64,000 nucleotides of DNA, from NCBI RefSeq assembly GCF_016583645.1, contig NZ_NRRL01000001.1:186001-250000 (forward strand), in the 5' to 3' direction. The stretch is from Rhodovibrio sodomensis. Lineage in GTDB: Bacteria; Pseudomonadota; Alphaproteobacteria; Kiloniellales; Rhodovibrionaceae. This document shows positions 50,995-59,748 of this stretch, piece by piece. The first letter of the stretch is position 1. Every line of letters starts with the position of its first letter. Both the position numbers and the translations under genes were made by a program. The notes beneath the pieces are model-generated. The model worked only from the letters and a program-made list of their open reading frames with translations, did not search any database and was not told the origin of the DNA.

Positions 50995-51717
50995 TCACGC
51001 CCGGGGCTGCAGCACCGACTGGGCGTCCAGGTTCGCCAGGACCGCGTCCGCGATGACCAGTACCTGCCGGCCACCCGCGGTCTCGAGCGTGTGCGGCAAT
51101 TCCGGCAGGCCCCGTATCCAGGGCACGTCCGAGCCCTGATCGGCCCGGGCTGCCAGCATCATGTACTTGTCCAGGATCCGCTCGCCGAACAGCCCGTCCG
51201 CACCATGCTCCGCGAGCACGCCGTTAATGGTCTGCGCCGCGCCCAGGAAGTCGCGCGCCTCCAGCGTTAGATAGAATCGCCGCGCGCGCTTGATGTTCGA
51301 GCCGTGGGCGATCCCAAGCGCGTCGGCGGCCAGCGCGTCGAACATCGTCCAGCCCTCGGGCTGGAGGAACCACATCAGCTTGGTCATCGCCGACACCTGC
51401 TGGCCGTGCGTGCACTCTTGCCTGACAGCCTCATCGGCTAGCTTGATGCAGAACTCGCAACGATCCGTCAGGCTCACCGGCCAACGCGCGCGCCGCGCGA
51501 GCAGAATGTCGGCGACCGGGTGCTCGCCACCCGCAGGGATGCCCCAGCCCACCTTGTACTCGCCCGCTATCCGACGCACGAGCGCGCCGTCCAGGCCGCT
51601 CGTCCGGATTCTCTGCCGTGCGGCGCCGTCGAGACCCAGCATGGTGCGGAAGTGCTCGAGCACGGCCGCCCGCAGGAAACTCGCGCGCTGCTCCGCCGTG
51701 AGCTGCTCAAGCCTCAT
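50995..51717 (-). CDS. hypothetical protein, 240 aa
   Basis: ATG 51717 (MRLEQLTAEQRASFLRAAVL) follows GGGGGAAG. The protein is helical with CEFCIKLADEAVRQECTHGQ (a possible metal site with three Cys and one His), TKLMWFLQPEGWTMFDALAA and a C-terminal region of alternating strands. It diverges from the HerA-like ATPase at 51872 and might belong with it. I know no family. Confidence 0.7.
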   Translation of the reverse strand: MRLEQLTAEQRASFLRAAVLEHFRTMLGLDGAARQRIRTSGLDGALVRRIAGEYKVGWGIPAGGEHPVADILLARRARWPVSLTDRCEFCIKLADEAVRQECTHGQQVSAMTKLMWFLQPEGWTMFDALAADALGIAHGSNIKRARRFYLTLEARDFLGAAQTINGVLAEHGADGLFGERILDKYMMLAARADQGSDVPWIRGLPELPHTLETAGGRQVLVIADAVLANLDAQSVLQPRA

Positions 51718-51871
51718 ACTTCCCCCGTAACGCCGCAACCTGCTTGAGTCTAACCGGCCGCGCGACGCGGCGAAACCCGAGCGCCCGTGCGCGCACGCAC
51801 CCCGTTCAATGCCGATCTTGCCGACACGAGCCGGCCGCCGCTTCCATCTTCGCCTGCGTGAGATCCGTTGA

Positions 51872-53185
51872 ATGGAGATGAAGACCGTGCGTGTCGACTT
51901 CGGACAGACGAAATTCGCCAACAAGAAGACGAACCAGAAGGATCGGGTCGTCCTCGACACCACCAAGACGATCAACGGGCACATCCTGATCGCAGGGGCG
52001 TCGGGCACCGGCAAGACCCACCAGCTGCGCCGCGTGATCGACGCGATGTCGAAGCAGCCGCCCCACCCGCGCTTTCATATCATCGACGTCCATGGCGACC
52101 TCGACATCCCGGGCGCGTCCAGCTGCAAGTTCTCCGAAAGCAGCCCCTATGGCGTGAACCCGCTCAAGGTGGACCCCGACCCGCACTCGGGCGGCGTGCG
52201 CAAGCGGGCGCGCAGCTTCATCGCCTCCCTGAACCGCACCACCAGCAAGCTCGGCACCAAGCAGGAGAGCGCGCTCTATCACCTGTTGACCGACCTCTAC
52301 GAGGCCAACGGCTTCTACCTCGACAAGCCCGAGAGCTGGGACGTCAAGACCGACCTCCGCCGGAACCCGCGCCACCCCAAGAAGCAGCCGACCCTGGGCG
52401 ACCTCAAGACCTTCGCCGAGTGGCGCCTGGCGCAGATGACCACCGGTGCCGGCAGCAAGGCGCTCTCCAAGCTCGACGAGCTCAACCGCAAGGTCCGCCA
52501 GCTGCACCGCAAGAGCGACAAGGGCGACGACAGCGAGCAGAAGCAGGTCGAGAAGCTGCGCGCCGAGGCCGCCGATCTCTACCGCGAATACGTGATGGCG
52601 GTGGAGACCGGACGCGAGCTGCCGCAATACCTGACCTACGCCGGCCGCGACGTGATGCAGAGCGTGTTCGAGCGAATCTCCAACCTGGAGAGCTCCGGCA
52701 TCTTCCGGCCGCGCAAGCCCGACTTCGACCTGAACGCGCCGGTGCGCCGCTACGACATCTCAGCGCTCAGCCGCGACGAGCAGATCCTGTTCATCGACTT
52801 CCTCGCCTCCGAGATGTTCCAGGCCGCCCGGCGCAAGGGGCAGGCCGCGCACCCGCGCGACTTCATCGTGATCGACGAGAGTCACGCCTTCGTCAGCGCC
52901 GAGCCCGATCACATCCTCAACGTGATCATCCGCGAAAGCCGGAAGTTCGGTATCGGCCTGATCCTGGCCAGCCAGTCGCTCAGCGACTTCCCCGACGACA
53001 TCATCGCCAACACCTCGACCAAGGTGATCCTCGGCCTGGACGAGATGTTCCACGCCTCGACCGCCCGCAAGCTCGCGATCGACCCGAAGCGTTTCGGCTG
53101 GGTCTACCCGCGGCGCACCGCGCTCATCCAGATCAAGCGCGCCGGCGACACCTCGAACCGCTACCTCGATGTGGAACTGTGCTGA
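51872..53185 (+). CDS. HerA/DUF87-type ATP-binding protein, 437 aa
   Basis: ATG 51872 starts a P-loop NTPase of the HerA/FtsK-like (DUF87) type. Walker A is GASGTGKT at 42-49, Walker B FIVIDESH at 331-338 (Asp 335, Glu 336), with a sensor-like LASQSLSDFP and a C-terminal arginine-rich strand (RRTALIQIKRAG). Between Walker A and B is a long helical insertion (about 100-270) with a charged coiled coil (KLDELNRKVRQLHRKSD). Such ATPases form hexamers that move DNA, often with a nuclease (HerA-NurA) or in conjugation and defence. No NurA is adjacent; a PD-(D/E)XK-like gene lies at 54087 on the other strand. The stop overlaps the next start by one base. Confidence 0.8.
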   Translation: MEMKTVRVDFGQTKFANKKTNQKDRVVLDTTKTINGHILIAGASGTGKTHQLRRVIDAMSKQPPHPRFHIIDVHGDLDIPGASSCKFSESSPYGVNPLKVDPDPHSGGVRKRARSFIASLNRTTSKLGTKQESALYHLLTDLYEANGFYLDKPESWDVKTDLRRNPRHPKKQPTLGDLKTFAEWRLAQMTTGAGSKALSKLDELNRKVRQLHRKSDKGDDSEQKQVEKLRAEAADLYREYVMAVETGRELPQYLTYAGRDVMQSVFERISNLESSGIFRPRKPDFDLNAPVRRYDISALSRDEQILFIDFLASEMFQAARRKGQAAHPRDFIVIDESHAFVSAEPDHILNVIIRESRKFGIGLILASQSLSDFPDDIIANTSTKVILGLDEMFHASTARKLAIDPKRFGWVYPRRTALIQIKRAGDTSNRYLDVELC

Positions 53186-54081
53186 TGATCCCTCAGCACC
53201 GCCTGCGCGGCATTCTGATCATGCTCGCAAGCGCGGCTGCCGCGGTGGCGGTCGGCGGCGCGATCAAGGCGGTCGACCCCGATCTCCCCACCGCCACCGT
53301 GGCCTTCCTGCGCTTCGCCTGTGCCCTCGTACTCCTCGCCCCGCTCTGGTGGCGCTACCGACAGGCGATCCTCGCAACACCGAGTACAGGCACCCATGTG
53401 CTGCGCGGGCTTGCCGGCCTGGTCGCCGTCGGGCTCTATTTCTACACGCTGGGCGTCCTGCCGCTCTCAACCGCGATCGCGGCCCAGTTCACCGCCCCGC
53501 TGTTCGTCCCGCCGCTGGCTGCCTGGCTTCTGGGTGAACGCACAAGCCCGCTCGCCTACCTCGGCGTCGCGCTCGCCGTCTCCGGTGCGATCCTCTCGGC
53601 GGGGCCGGACCTGCAGGCCTACGTGCCGGCGGTCGCCCTCGGTCTGGCCTCCGCGATGATCGGCGCCCTGCTGGCAGTCCACGCCAAGACGATGATGAAC
53701 GCGGGCGAATCTCTGGTGACGCTCGGCTTCTGGTATACCCTGGCCGGCACGGCCGGCTGTGGCGCCTGGGTGCTTGCCACGGGTGACTGGGTCCCGCCGG
53801 ACGCCTTCAGCCTGTCGATGACCTCGATCGCCGGCGTCGCCGGCAGCCTGTCGGCGATCTTCGTACTGGCCGCCTACCGGCACCTGCCGTCGGCGCTGTT
53901 CGCGGCCCTCAAGCTGTTACCCATCCCGGCGTCCGCGGTGACCGCCCTCGTGCTGTTCGCCGAGGTACCGGCGCCCGCACCCCTGTTCGGCATGTCGCTG
54001 ATCCTCGCCGGGATCGTGATCAGCCAGCCTGACCTGCGTCAGGCCTTGTCTCGCTTGGTGCGCTCGGCTGCGGCTGCCTGA
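53185..54081 (+). CDS. EamA/DMT-family transporter, 298 aa
   Basis: ATG 53185 shares one base with the TGA of the ATPase gene (TGATG), so translation is coupled. The product has ten hydrophobic segments in two EamA repeats: LRGILIMLASAAAAVAVGGA, ATVAFLRFACALVLLAPLWW, then LSTAIAAQFTAPLFVPPLAA and a second repeat with MNAGESLVTLGFWYTLAGTA and LFAALKLLPIPASAVTALVL. DMT transporters export amino acids, metabolites or drugs across the inner membrane. Coupling to a DNA-type ATPase is unusual and may be accidental. Confidence 0.85.
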   Translation: MIPQHRLRGILIMLASAAAAVAVGGAIKAVDPDLPTATVAFLRFACALVLLAPLWWRYRQAILATPSTGTHVLRGLAGLVAVGLYFYTLGVLPLSTAIAAQFTAPLFVPPLAAWLLGERTSPLAYLGVALAVSGAILSAGPDLQAYVPAVALGLASAMIGALLAVHAKTMMNAGESLVTLGFWYTLAGTAGCGAWVLATGDWVPPDAFSLSMTSIAGVAGSLSAIFVLAAYRHLPSALFAALKLLPIPASAVTALVLFAEVPAPAPLFGMSLILAGIVISQPDLRQALSRLVRSAAAA

Positions 54082-54086
54082 CGGAC

Positions 54087-54638
54087 CTAGCAGGATCCCA
54101 GATCCGCATCGAACAACAGGCCATCTGTGCTGCCGCCAACACAGCCGTAGAAAACCGACAGCCGCTCCCTTAGCCCTGCCGGATGCGCCGAGGCGCGAAC
54201 GTCCTCGGCATCTATGGCGCGCGCTTGAGATTGACCCACCGCGAAGAACGCAAAGCGCGTCCGCGGCGTGATGGAAAGTGGCTCGCCCCCATGGCGACCC
54301 GAGAAGGGATCTATCGGCCAGCACCGGGCCGGTGTCTCCTCGCCCACGAGGGCACGGAACTTCGCGATATCGCCCTCGAACACCGGATAGCCGTGCGGCA
54401 CGAACTTGAGCTCGGCAACCACCGCGATCTCAGCACCAAGCACGACGATGTCGGGAACGATCACCCCCGACCCGCCGCATAACGTCATCTGCGGCTCAAG
54501 CACCACCTCGAGATCCAGCGCATCCGTCAGGTGCTTGTACAGCATAGCCTGCAATGTGCGCTCGTTCGGAACCTGTGCGTCGACGTAATCGCGTCTGACT
54601 GGACCTCGCCAGACATCCCTGATCGTGTCCATCAGCAT
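54087..54638 (-). CDS. PD-(D/E)XK-like nuclease family protein, 183 aa
   Basis: The minus frame is taken from ATG 54638 (MLMDTIRDVWRGPVRRDYVD); a GTG at 54653 is an alternative. The pattern fits a PD-(D/E)XK-like fold: NERTLQAMLYKHLTDAL (helix with Glu), VIVPDIVVLG (Asp), VVAELKFVPHG (E-x-K), then a helix (GDIAKFRAL). The order helix-D-ExK is that of restriction-like proteins. The C-terminal part has FAFFAVGQSQARAIDAED. It ends 6 bp from the transporter gene, tail to tail. Confidence 0.55.
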   Translation of the reverse strand: MLMDTIRDVWRGPVRRDYVDAQVPNERTLQAMLYKHLTDALDLEVVLEPQMTLCGGSGVIVPDIVVLGAEIAVVAELKFVPHGYPVFEGDIAKFRALVGEETPARCWPIDPFSGRHGGEPLSITPRTRFAFFAVGQSQARAIDAEDVRASAHPAGLRERLSVFYGCVGGSTDGLLFDADLGSC

Positions 54639-54820
54639 GCCAGCCACGCCCACCTTCCGAGCGAACCACCCTCAATACCGCCGACAGCCAAGCCTCCTCC
54701 AAGGGTGATCTCAAGCACCTTCTCGCCCCGAGCTAGATCGACGGCTGACGGGTCGGCTGCGCGCACCGACGTTCTGGCAAGACACAGAACCCCTTAGCAC
54801 AGGCCCTCGACCGCGCTAGC

Positions 54821-55552
54821 TCACTTTGTTGGCTGAAACCCCTCCGGCATCGGCCTCCATTGCCGTGGCGGAACCTCGCGCAGGTCACTCGACTTGATGA
54901 AACGGCGCACCTGCTCTTCCCCGACGCACGGCCGGAGCCAGCCCACCTGCGGGTGGTTCTCCCCGTACCCGAGTCGCCGAACGATCTCGACCGACAGCGC
55001 GTGTATCCGCCTGTTGGCGGCCCCCATACTTTCCCGGTCTGACGCGACGAACACGGCGATGGGCTTAAACCCGAGCAGGCTGTAAGTCTTCCTGCGTTCG
55101 AGCGCGACATTCCAGTAACTGCTGCGCTGAACCTTGAGGCACCGGGTCTCGTTTTCACGATAGACCCACAGTGCCTGCTTGTACCTCTCCCTGCCCGTAA
55201 GCGTCTTGGGGTGGCGGAAGTCATCTGATCCACTGTTGATCACGGGCCTCTCGACGGGCTCCGGGTTCATATCCGCCAGATTCCGCGAAACGCACGGGAT
55301 CGCCTGCTTGCTGGAAACGAGGCGCCATTCCTCGCCGTTGTTCTCACCTGGCACCGGCTCCAGCCCATTGCGCGCCAACACCTCGGCCCGGTGGAGCGCA
55401 ATCTCATCCCTCAGAGACCATGCCGCCACCATCTCGATCCCGCGGGGACTGTAGCCCTGCGCCCGGCGCAGCCTCTCCCGGAGATCGGTCGCCCTGCCGA
55501 TCTTGACCGCGTGATCGTAGCCCTTGTCCTTGAACACATACACGTAGCCCAC
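54821..55552 (-). CDS. GIY-YIG-like (T5orf172/MUG113-type) nuclease domain protein, 243 aa
   Basis: GTG 55552 follows GGGGAG; the product begins (initiator) GYVYVFKDKG. The first 75 residues match GIY-YIG domains of the T5orf172 type: GYVYVFKD as the first strand, VKIGRATDLRERLRRAQGYS as the second with the catalytic Arg region, and IALHRAEVLARNG with Glu. EWRLVSSKQAI closes the domain. The C-terminal 160 residues (RYKQALWVYRENETRCLKVQ, VGWLRPCVGEEQVRRF) are unfamiliar. Such proteins are found in phages and mobile DNA. Confidence 0.7.
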   Translation of the reverse strand: MGYVYVFKDKGYDHAVKIGRATDLRERLRRAQGYSPRGIEMVAAWSLRDEIALHRAEVLARNGLEPVPGENNGEEWRLVSSKQAIPCVSRNLADMNPEPVERPVINSGSDDFRHPKTLTGRERYKQALWVYRENETRCLKVQRSSYWNVALERRKTYSLLGFKPIAVFVASDRESMGAANRRIHALSVEIVRRLGYGENHPQVGWLRPCVGEEQVRRFIKSSDLREVPPRQWRPMPEGFQPTK

Positions 55553-55802
55553 CCTACACTCCCCAAGTCACCGCTGCATGCTCGACCGATCCAGCGCCCC
55601 GCAACGCGCCGACTGGAGGCCTCGTGAGCTTGCCTCACCGCGGTCCACACCCGGCCAAATAACGCCCCCACCAAGATTCCATCGGCGCGGGCTCTTCCGG
55701 GGGCGGGTACCGGCACCAATACCGGCTTCCGCCACCAGCCCGTCCTACGGTCCTGGGGCCAGAAGACCCGCTTCCCGCGACGACCGCAAGTATCTTGAGC
55801 GC

Positions 55803-56150
55803 TCACCGGTGGCAGCCGCGCTCGACGATCCAGGCCGCCGCGCGCGCATCCCCGACCCAGAACTCCTCCAGCCACACGCCCAGCTGGCGTTCGCCGATGC
55901 GATCCCAGAGCGTCCTGGGACCAATACCCCCCAGATTGCCCCGCACCTCGTGCCCCTCCTCCGCGGGTCCCGCGACCGCACGCGCCAGCGTGAACCCGCC
56001 CGCCGTCCGGATCACCACGCAGCGCGCTTGCGCGTAGACGATCAGTCCAGCGCCGGTCGGCCCGTCCGCAACGCCCGGAGCGGTCAGCGCAAGACCCAGC
56101 CCCGCCAGCAGCGCGAGACCGCCGCACTTCCAAAGACGCATCCCTGCCAT
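55803..56150 (-). CDS. exported hypothetical protein, 115 aa
   Basis: ATG 56150 (MAGMRLWKCGGLALLAGLGL) follows CAGGAACGGG; the longer upstream frame lacks a ribosome binding site. A signal peptide is clear, with cleavage near GVADG. The mature part has GLIVYAQARCVVIRTAGGFT and ends VERGCHR with two cysteines. Periplasmic by prediction; family unknown. The 250 bp to its left (55553-55802) hold no gene. Confidence 0.55.
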   Translation of the reverse strand: MAGMRLWKCGGLALLAGLGLALTAPGVADGPTGAGLIVYAQARCVVIRTAGGFTLARAVAGPAEEGHEVRGNLGGIGPRTLWDRIGERQLGVWLEEFWVGDARAAAWIVERGCHR

Positions 56151-56401
56151 CCCGTTCCTGCAGCTTACCTGTCCCAGGATCGTCTTCAGATCCTTCAATA
56201 CGGTAACCGGGGTTTCGGTCACGCCCCGGCGGCTCAAACCGCCCACAGGAGCGCCGCAAACAGGACCGAAAAACATGCTCGCTAAAACACCCGTTAAGAG
56301 GCGCGACCCCATATTCTCGTCAAACGGCGCTGGGCCCAAGCAGCACCTGCCGATCCAGTCCTCACCCGCCCCTCTCGCCGTCAGCTGCTCGCCCAGGATC
56401 G

Positions 56402-56596
56402 ATGCCGATGCCCCTCACGCGAAACGCCTCCATCACCGCCCAGGCTTCCGATGACGCGCCAGCGCAGGCGGTGCACTGGACCCTCGTCCTGACCTCGCTG
56501 ATCGCCGGTCTGGCGCTGATTGTCGGGTTCAGCGTCGTCGCCTCGACGGCCCTATCCCACGATCCGGCTCCGCTGGCGCCGATCACCGCGACCTGA
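56402..56596 (+). CDS. small membrane protein, 64 aa
   Basis: ATG 56402 or 56408 starts a peptide with one transmembrane helix (WTLVLTSLIAGLALIVGFSV) and short polar ends. AGGAT lies just upstream. Single-pass inner-membrane protein of unknown function. Confidence 0.5.
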   Translation: MPMPLTRNASITAQASDDAPAQAVHWTLVLTSLIAGLALIVGFSVVASTALSHDPAPLAPITAT

Positions 56597-56689
56597 CCGG
56601 CCGGACCTGGCAACGCGATCCCATGTTCCAGGAGGCACAGCGCGGCCTCCTGCCGGGCTCAAGCATGCGTGAAAATGGAGATCATCCCC

Positions 56690-57640
56690 ATGGCGGTCTG
56701 TGAGAAACTCGCGCGCGGCTATTTCCGGCACCTCGTCGACCGTATCGCCGCGGCGGATCCACCGAACCAGCTCGCGGTCGAGGAGCTGTACAGCAGGCTC
56801 GCCCAGCCGCGCGCGCAGAACCGCAAGCTCAACGCCCGGATCGTCGACAAAGCCTACCGCGCTTTCCGCACGCGGGCACGACAGTCGCTCTGCCTGTCGC
56901 ACTACCAGCCGATGGGTGCGAAGCCGGCCAAGATCACCGTGCACATGCCCTTTGTCTCCGGACATCGGTACAAGACGTGGGAGAACGATAGCGAGGCCGT
57001 GAACTTCGAGCTTCACGCCGTCTCGGCGGCCCCGAAAGAGACCACGGTCGTCAGCTTCATCTCGCCGAGTGTGTTCGGCACCCACGCCTATCGCCGCCTG
57101 CTGATGCGCAAGGGCGCATCCGACGCCCTCGATGCGCTGCACGCCAGTCACGACGCGCTCCCGGCGATCGCCTTGTGGGGACTGGCCCTGCTGGAACGCC
57201 GCTTCCCCGAAACGTACATCGACCTGCTCGCCCCTGCCCGGAACGGCCTGTTCTGCGGCACGATCTCAAGCCTCCTACCCGGCAGCGACGTCGAGATTCC
57301 AAACATCATTCGCCACGGCCGGACCTACGAGCGCGAACGGCCCGAGGCCAACCGGATCCTGTTCGTGACCAGCACGTTCCTGGACAGCGCCGGAATGACC
57401 CCGGAGCGCCAGGCCGCAGTCGCGGGCCTGCGCTCTTGGATGGACGCCCACCGCAAAGAGATCGACGCGCACCACCAGGACCTAGCACTGGTCCCGCTGG
57501 TCGCACCTCCGACCGCGGTCCTTGAGCTCGCGCATGATCTCGCCGCAGAGGCCACGCGCCTTGGTATTCCGGAGCTATTCCAATCGTGGACACGAAAGAG
57601 AGATCTCACCCCGCGGATCGACGCCGCCGTCCCGGCCTAG
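56690..57640 (+). CDS. hypothetical protein, 316 aa
   Basis: ATG 56690 (MAVCEKLARGYFRHLVDRIA) follows GGAG at nine bases; a GTG at 56669 is less likely. The protein is alpha/beta with KITVHMPFVSGHRYKTWEND, ETTVVSFISPSVFGTHAYRR and a C-terminal helical part (DAHRKEIDAHHQDLALVPL). A Cys-rich or P-loop motif is absent. No family is recognised. The 183 bp after it (57641-57823) hold no gene. Confidence 0.7.
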   Translation: MAVCEKLARGYFRHLVDRIAAADPPNQLAVEELYSRLAQPRAQNRKLNARIVDKAYRAFRTRARQSLCLSHYQPMGAKPAKITVHMPFVSGHRYKTWENDSEAVNFELHAVSAAPKETTVVSFISPSVFGTHAYRRLLMRKGASDALDALHASHDALPAIALWGLALLERRFPETYIDLLAPARNGLFCGTISSLLPGSDVEIPNIIRHGRTYERERPEANRILFVTSTFLDSAGMTPERQAAVAGLRSWMDAHRKEIDAHHQDLALVPLVAPPTAVLELAHDLAAEATRLGIPELFQSWTRKRDLTPRIDAAVPA

Positions 57641-57823
57641 CACTTCATCGGTAAACCACGGACCGCCGGAAGTGACGCCAGCGTCAAGGCGTTGCTCATT
57701 GGCTACCGGGCCGGCTGACGCGGCACGACGCGCCACGAGCGCGGAGGCGCCCCCATCTTCCCCCCCCTGGATGGGGTCGCTCCGGCTCCTGCTCCTGTTC
57801 TGCACGACAAGAAGGGGTTTTCG

Positions 57824-58048
57824 ATGGTCAACAAGGTGACTCTCTCGCCCGCCGGATTGCCGCCGCGCCTCGTTGGACGCCGTGGCCATCGGCGAAGCAG
57901 CGCCGCGCGCCAGGCCCCCACGACCGCCACGCCGCCCCAGGCGGCGACCCGCGTCCACGTCGGTCACGCCGCTGTCCGTCATCGCGCCCGCGTCCAACGC
58001 GCGCTTGCGCGCCTGGAAGCCGCCGGCCCCGAGAAGACCCAGAGCTGA
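57824..58048 (+). CDS. small basic protein, 74 aa
   Basis: ATG 57824 (MVNKVTLSPAGLPPRLVGRR) follows AAGAAGGGG. The product is very rich in Arg, Ala and Thr. Its stop shares a base with the next start (TGATG at 58046-58050), which supports this frame over the overlapping alternatives. A nucleic-acid-binding role is possible from charge only. Confidence 0.5.
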   Translation: MVNKVTLSPAGLPPRLVGRRGHRRSSAARQAPTTATPPQAATRVHVGHAAVRHRARVQRALARLEAAGPEKTQS

Positions 58049-58239
58049 TGCAGCAACCCCGCCGCCTCCACGATTATCCGCTCACGCACCCGCGTATCCT
58101 CACCCGCGAGCAGCTGGAACGCCGACGGGCCGAGCGCCGGACCCACCTCGGCAAGCGGCTGCGCGAGCAGCGCAGCCGGCGTCTCGGCGAGTTGCTGAGC
58201 TTCTTCCGCAAGCCGACGCGGCCGGGCATCAAGGGGTAA
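58048..58239 (+). CDS. small basic protein, 63 aa
   Basis: ATG 58048 overlaps the preceding stop. The product is basic and helical: THPRILTREQLERRRAERRT, LREQRSRRLGELLSFFRKPT. Coupled with the previous gene; 6 bp separate it from the next. Unknown function. Confidence 0.55.
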   Translation: MQQPRRLHDYPLTHPRILTREQLERRRAERRTHLGKRLREQRSRRLGELLSFFRKPTRPGIKG

Positions 58240-58245
58240 TCACAG

Positions 58246-58548
58246 ATGGGCTTTAGACTGAACCTGCCGGCCGACGTCCAGCGCACGCATGACGCCTGCC
58301 AGGACGCCTGGAAGCGCTGGCACACGGAGTGGTGCCGGCTGCGCAACCAGAACGCGCCGGACGCCATCTGCGAGATCTACCGGGGCGTGGTCGATCACTT
58401 CCACGCGGCCATGCTGGCCTGCCGGGCCAACGCGCCGGAGATGACCTGGCGGCGGTGCCTGGCGCTGCAGCAGGAGGCGGCCCACCCGACACCGAGCGAG
58501 CAGCGCGCGATCGCGACCGCCTCCGGCTTCGAGCAGCCCGCCGCCTGA
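58246..58548 (+). CDS. hypothetical protein, 100 aa
   Basis: ATG 58246 (MGFRLNLPADVQRTHDACQD) follows AAGGGG. The helical product has regularly spaced Trp and Cys (AWKRWHTEWCRLRNQ, MLACRANAPEMTWRRCLALQ), which may form a small disulfide or metal-stabilised bundle. Part of the closely spaced 57824-59417 run. Confidence 0.6.
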   Translation: MGFRLNLPADVQRTHDACQDAWKRWHTEWCRLRNQNAPDAICEIYRGVVDHFHAAMLACRANAPEMTWRRCLALQQEAAHPTPSEQRAIATASGFEQPAA

Positions 58549-58586
58549 AGTCGCAGCCGCACTCCCTCTTTCACGGAAGCCGGACC

Positions 58587-59417
58587 ATGAAACTCACGAT
58601 CCGCGACGACGGGCCGCCGGAACGCGGCTACGTGCTCGAGACCGAGGGCGCGCCCAGCCTGCCGGACGGTGTCTACACCGCCCCCGACTGGCGCACGCCG
58701 CTCGGGCTGTGCGAGAGCGCGGCCGCCGAGGCCTGGGCGAGCCGCGATCCGGCCCGCCCGGATGAGCCAGTTCGGATCCCCTCGCCGGTGGGCACCTGGG
58801 TCAATGAACTGCCCGAGGCCGAGCGCGCCGCGACGATCCGGCGGGAAACCCGCATGGCGCACGTCCACGGTCAGCACCGGGAACACGACCCGGTGATCCT
58901 GCAGGCCAACCCGCAGGCCCTGGCGGCGATCGCCGAGGCGGTTCGGGTGCTCCGCCACACCGACACCAGGCACGCCAACGTCGACCTCACCACCAGCGAC
59001 GGCGAGGGCTACCGGCTGGAGATCGAGCGGGTCGACGCCGACTTCGACGAGCCGAGCTGGAACGACGCCGATCTCCCTTACCTCGACCGCACGATCGACG
59101 CGGCCCTCGCCCAGCAGCGCGAGGAGATCCACGCTCTCCGCGGCGAGCTTCACGCCTACCGCCAGCGCGAGCTGATCGACACGCTGCGCGCGATCTCCGA
59201 GGACGTCTGGGCGGCCGGCTGGCTGATCGGCATCGACGCGCTGGTCTGGGACAGCGTGTTCCAGGACACCGGCAACCAGGAGATCGACGACGCCACGCGC
59301 CAGCGCCTGAAAGAACTCGCCGACAACACCGGCTGCTGGCCGATCTGGGACGACGACCAGGGCGGTCCGGTCTGCATCGCGATCCCGGAGTGGAAGCGGC
59401 GTCGCGGCCGCGCCTGA
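58587..59417 (+). CDS. hypothetical protein, 276 aa
   Basis: ATG 58587 (MKLTIRDDGPPERGYVLETE) follows CGGAAGCC. The protein is acidic. It has a strand-rich N-terminus, a His-containing segment (MAHVHGQHREHDPVIL), a coiled coil (AALAQQREEIHALRGELHAY) and a Trp-rich end (VWAAGWLIGIDALVWDSVF). No family is recognised. Confidence 0.65.
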   Translation: MKLTIRDDGPPERGYVLETEGAPSLPDGVYTAPDWRTPLGLCESAAAEAWASRDPARPDEPVRIPSPVGTWVNELPEAERAATIRRETRMAHVHGQHREHDPVILQANPQALAAIAEAVRVLRHTDTRHANVDLTTSDGEGYRLEIERVDADFDEPSWNDADLPYLDRTIDAALAQQREEIHALRGELHAYRQRELIDTLRAISEDVWAAGWLIGIDALVWDSVFQDTGNQEIDDATRQRLKELADNTGCWPIWDDDQGGPVCIAIPEWKRRRGRA

Positions 59418-59464
59418 GCGCACGCCGCGCGCCCGCCATCGGCGCAATCATGACCGAGGACGCG

Positions 59465-59707
59465 ATGACACTGCCCTCACCCCTGCAGGCCCTGCTGATC
59501 GTCTGGGTCGTGCAGACCCTGATCCTGCTGGCGGGCGCGCTGCGCCGGGCAACCCGCCACGACGCGGACACGGCAACGGCCACGCGCGCCGTCAGCTTCA
59601 CCATGCACCGGTCGGATCCTGACCGGATCGCGGTCCGGGGCGACCTCCAGACCGCCGCCCTGCTGGCGACAACCGCAGCACTACCCGTCGCGTGGATCGC
59701 CTGCTGA
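59465..59707 (+). CDS. small membrane protein, 80 aa
   Basis: ATG 59465 (MTLPSPLQALLIVWVVQTLI) follows CCGAGGACGCG; an ATG at 59450 is an alternative. One N-terminal transmembrane helix and a hydrophobic C-terminus (AALLATTAALPVAWIAC) are visible, with a basic/acidic loop between. Unknown family. Confidence 0.55.
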   Translation: MTLPSPLQALLIVWVVQTLILLAGALRRATRHDADTATATRAVSFTMHRSDPDRIAVRGDLQTAALLATTAALPVAWIAC

Positions 59708-59748
59708 TCCAAAGACACCCGGCCAACCCCCACGCGTGAGGACACCCC

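Noticed and set aside
57873..58256. 127-codon frame overlapping two small basic genes
   Set aside because: The alternative pair 57824-58048 / 58048-58239 has a good ribosome binding site and a TGATG overlap; this frame has neither.
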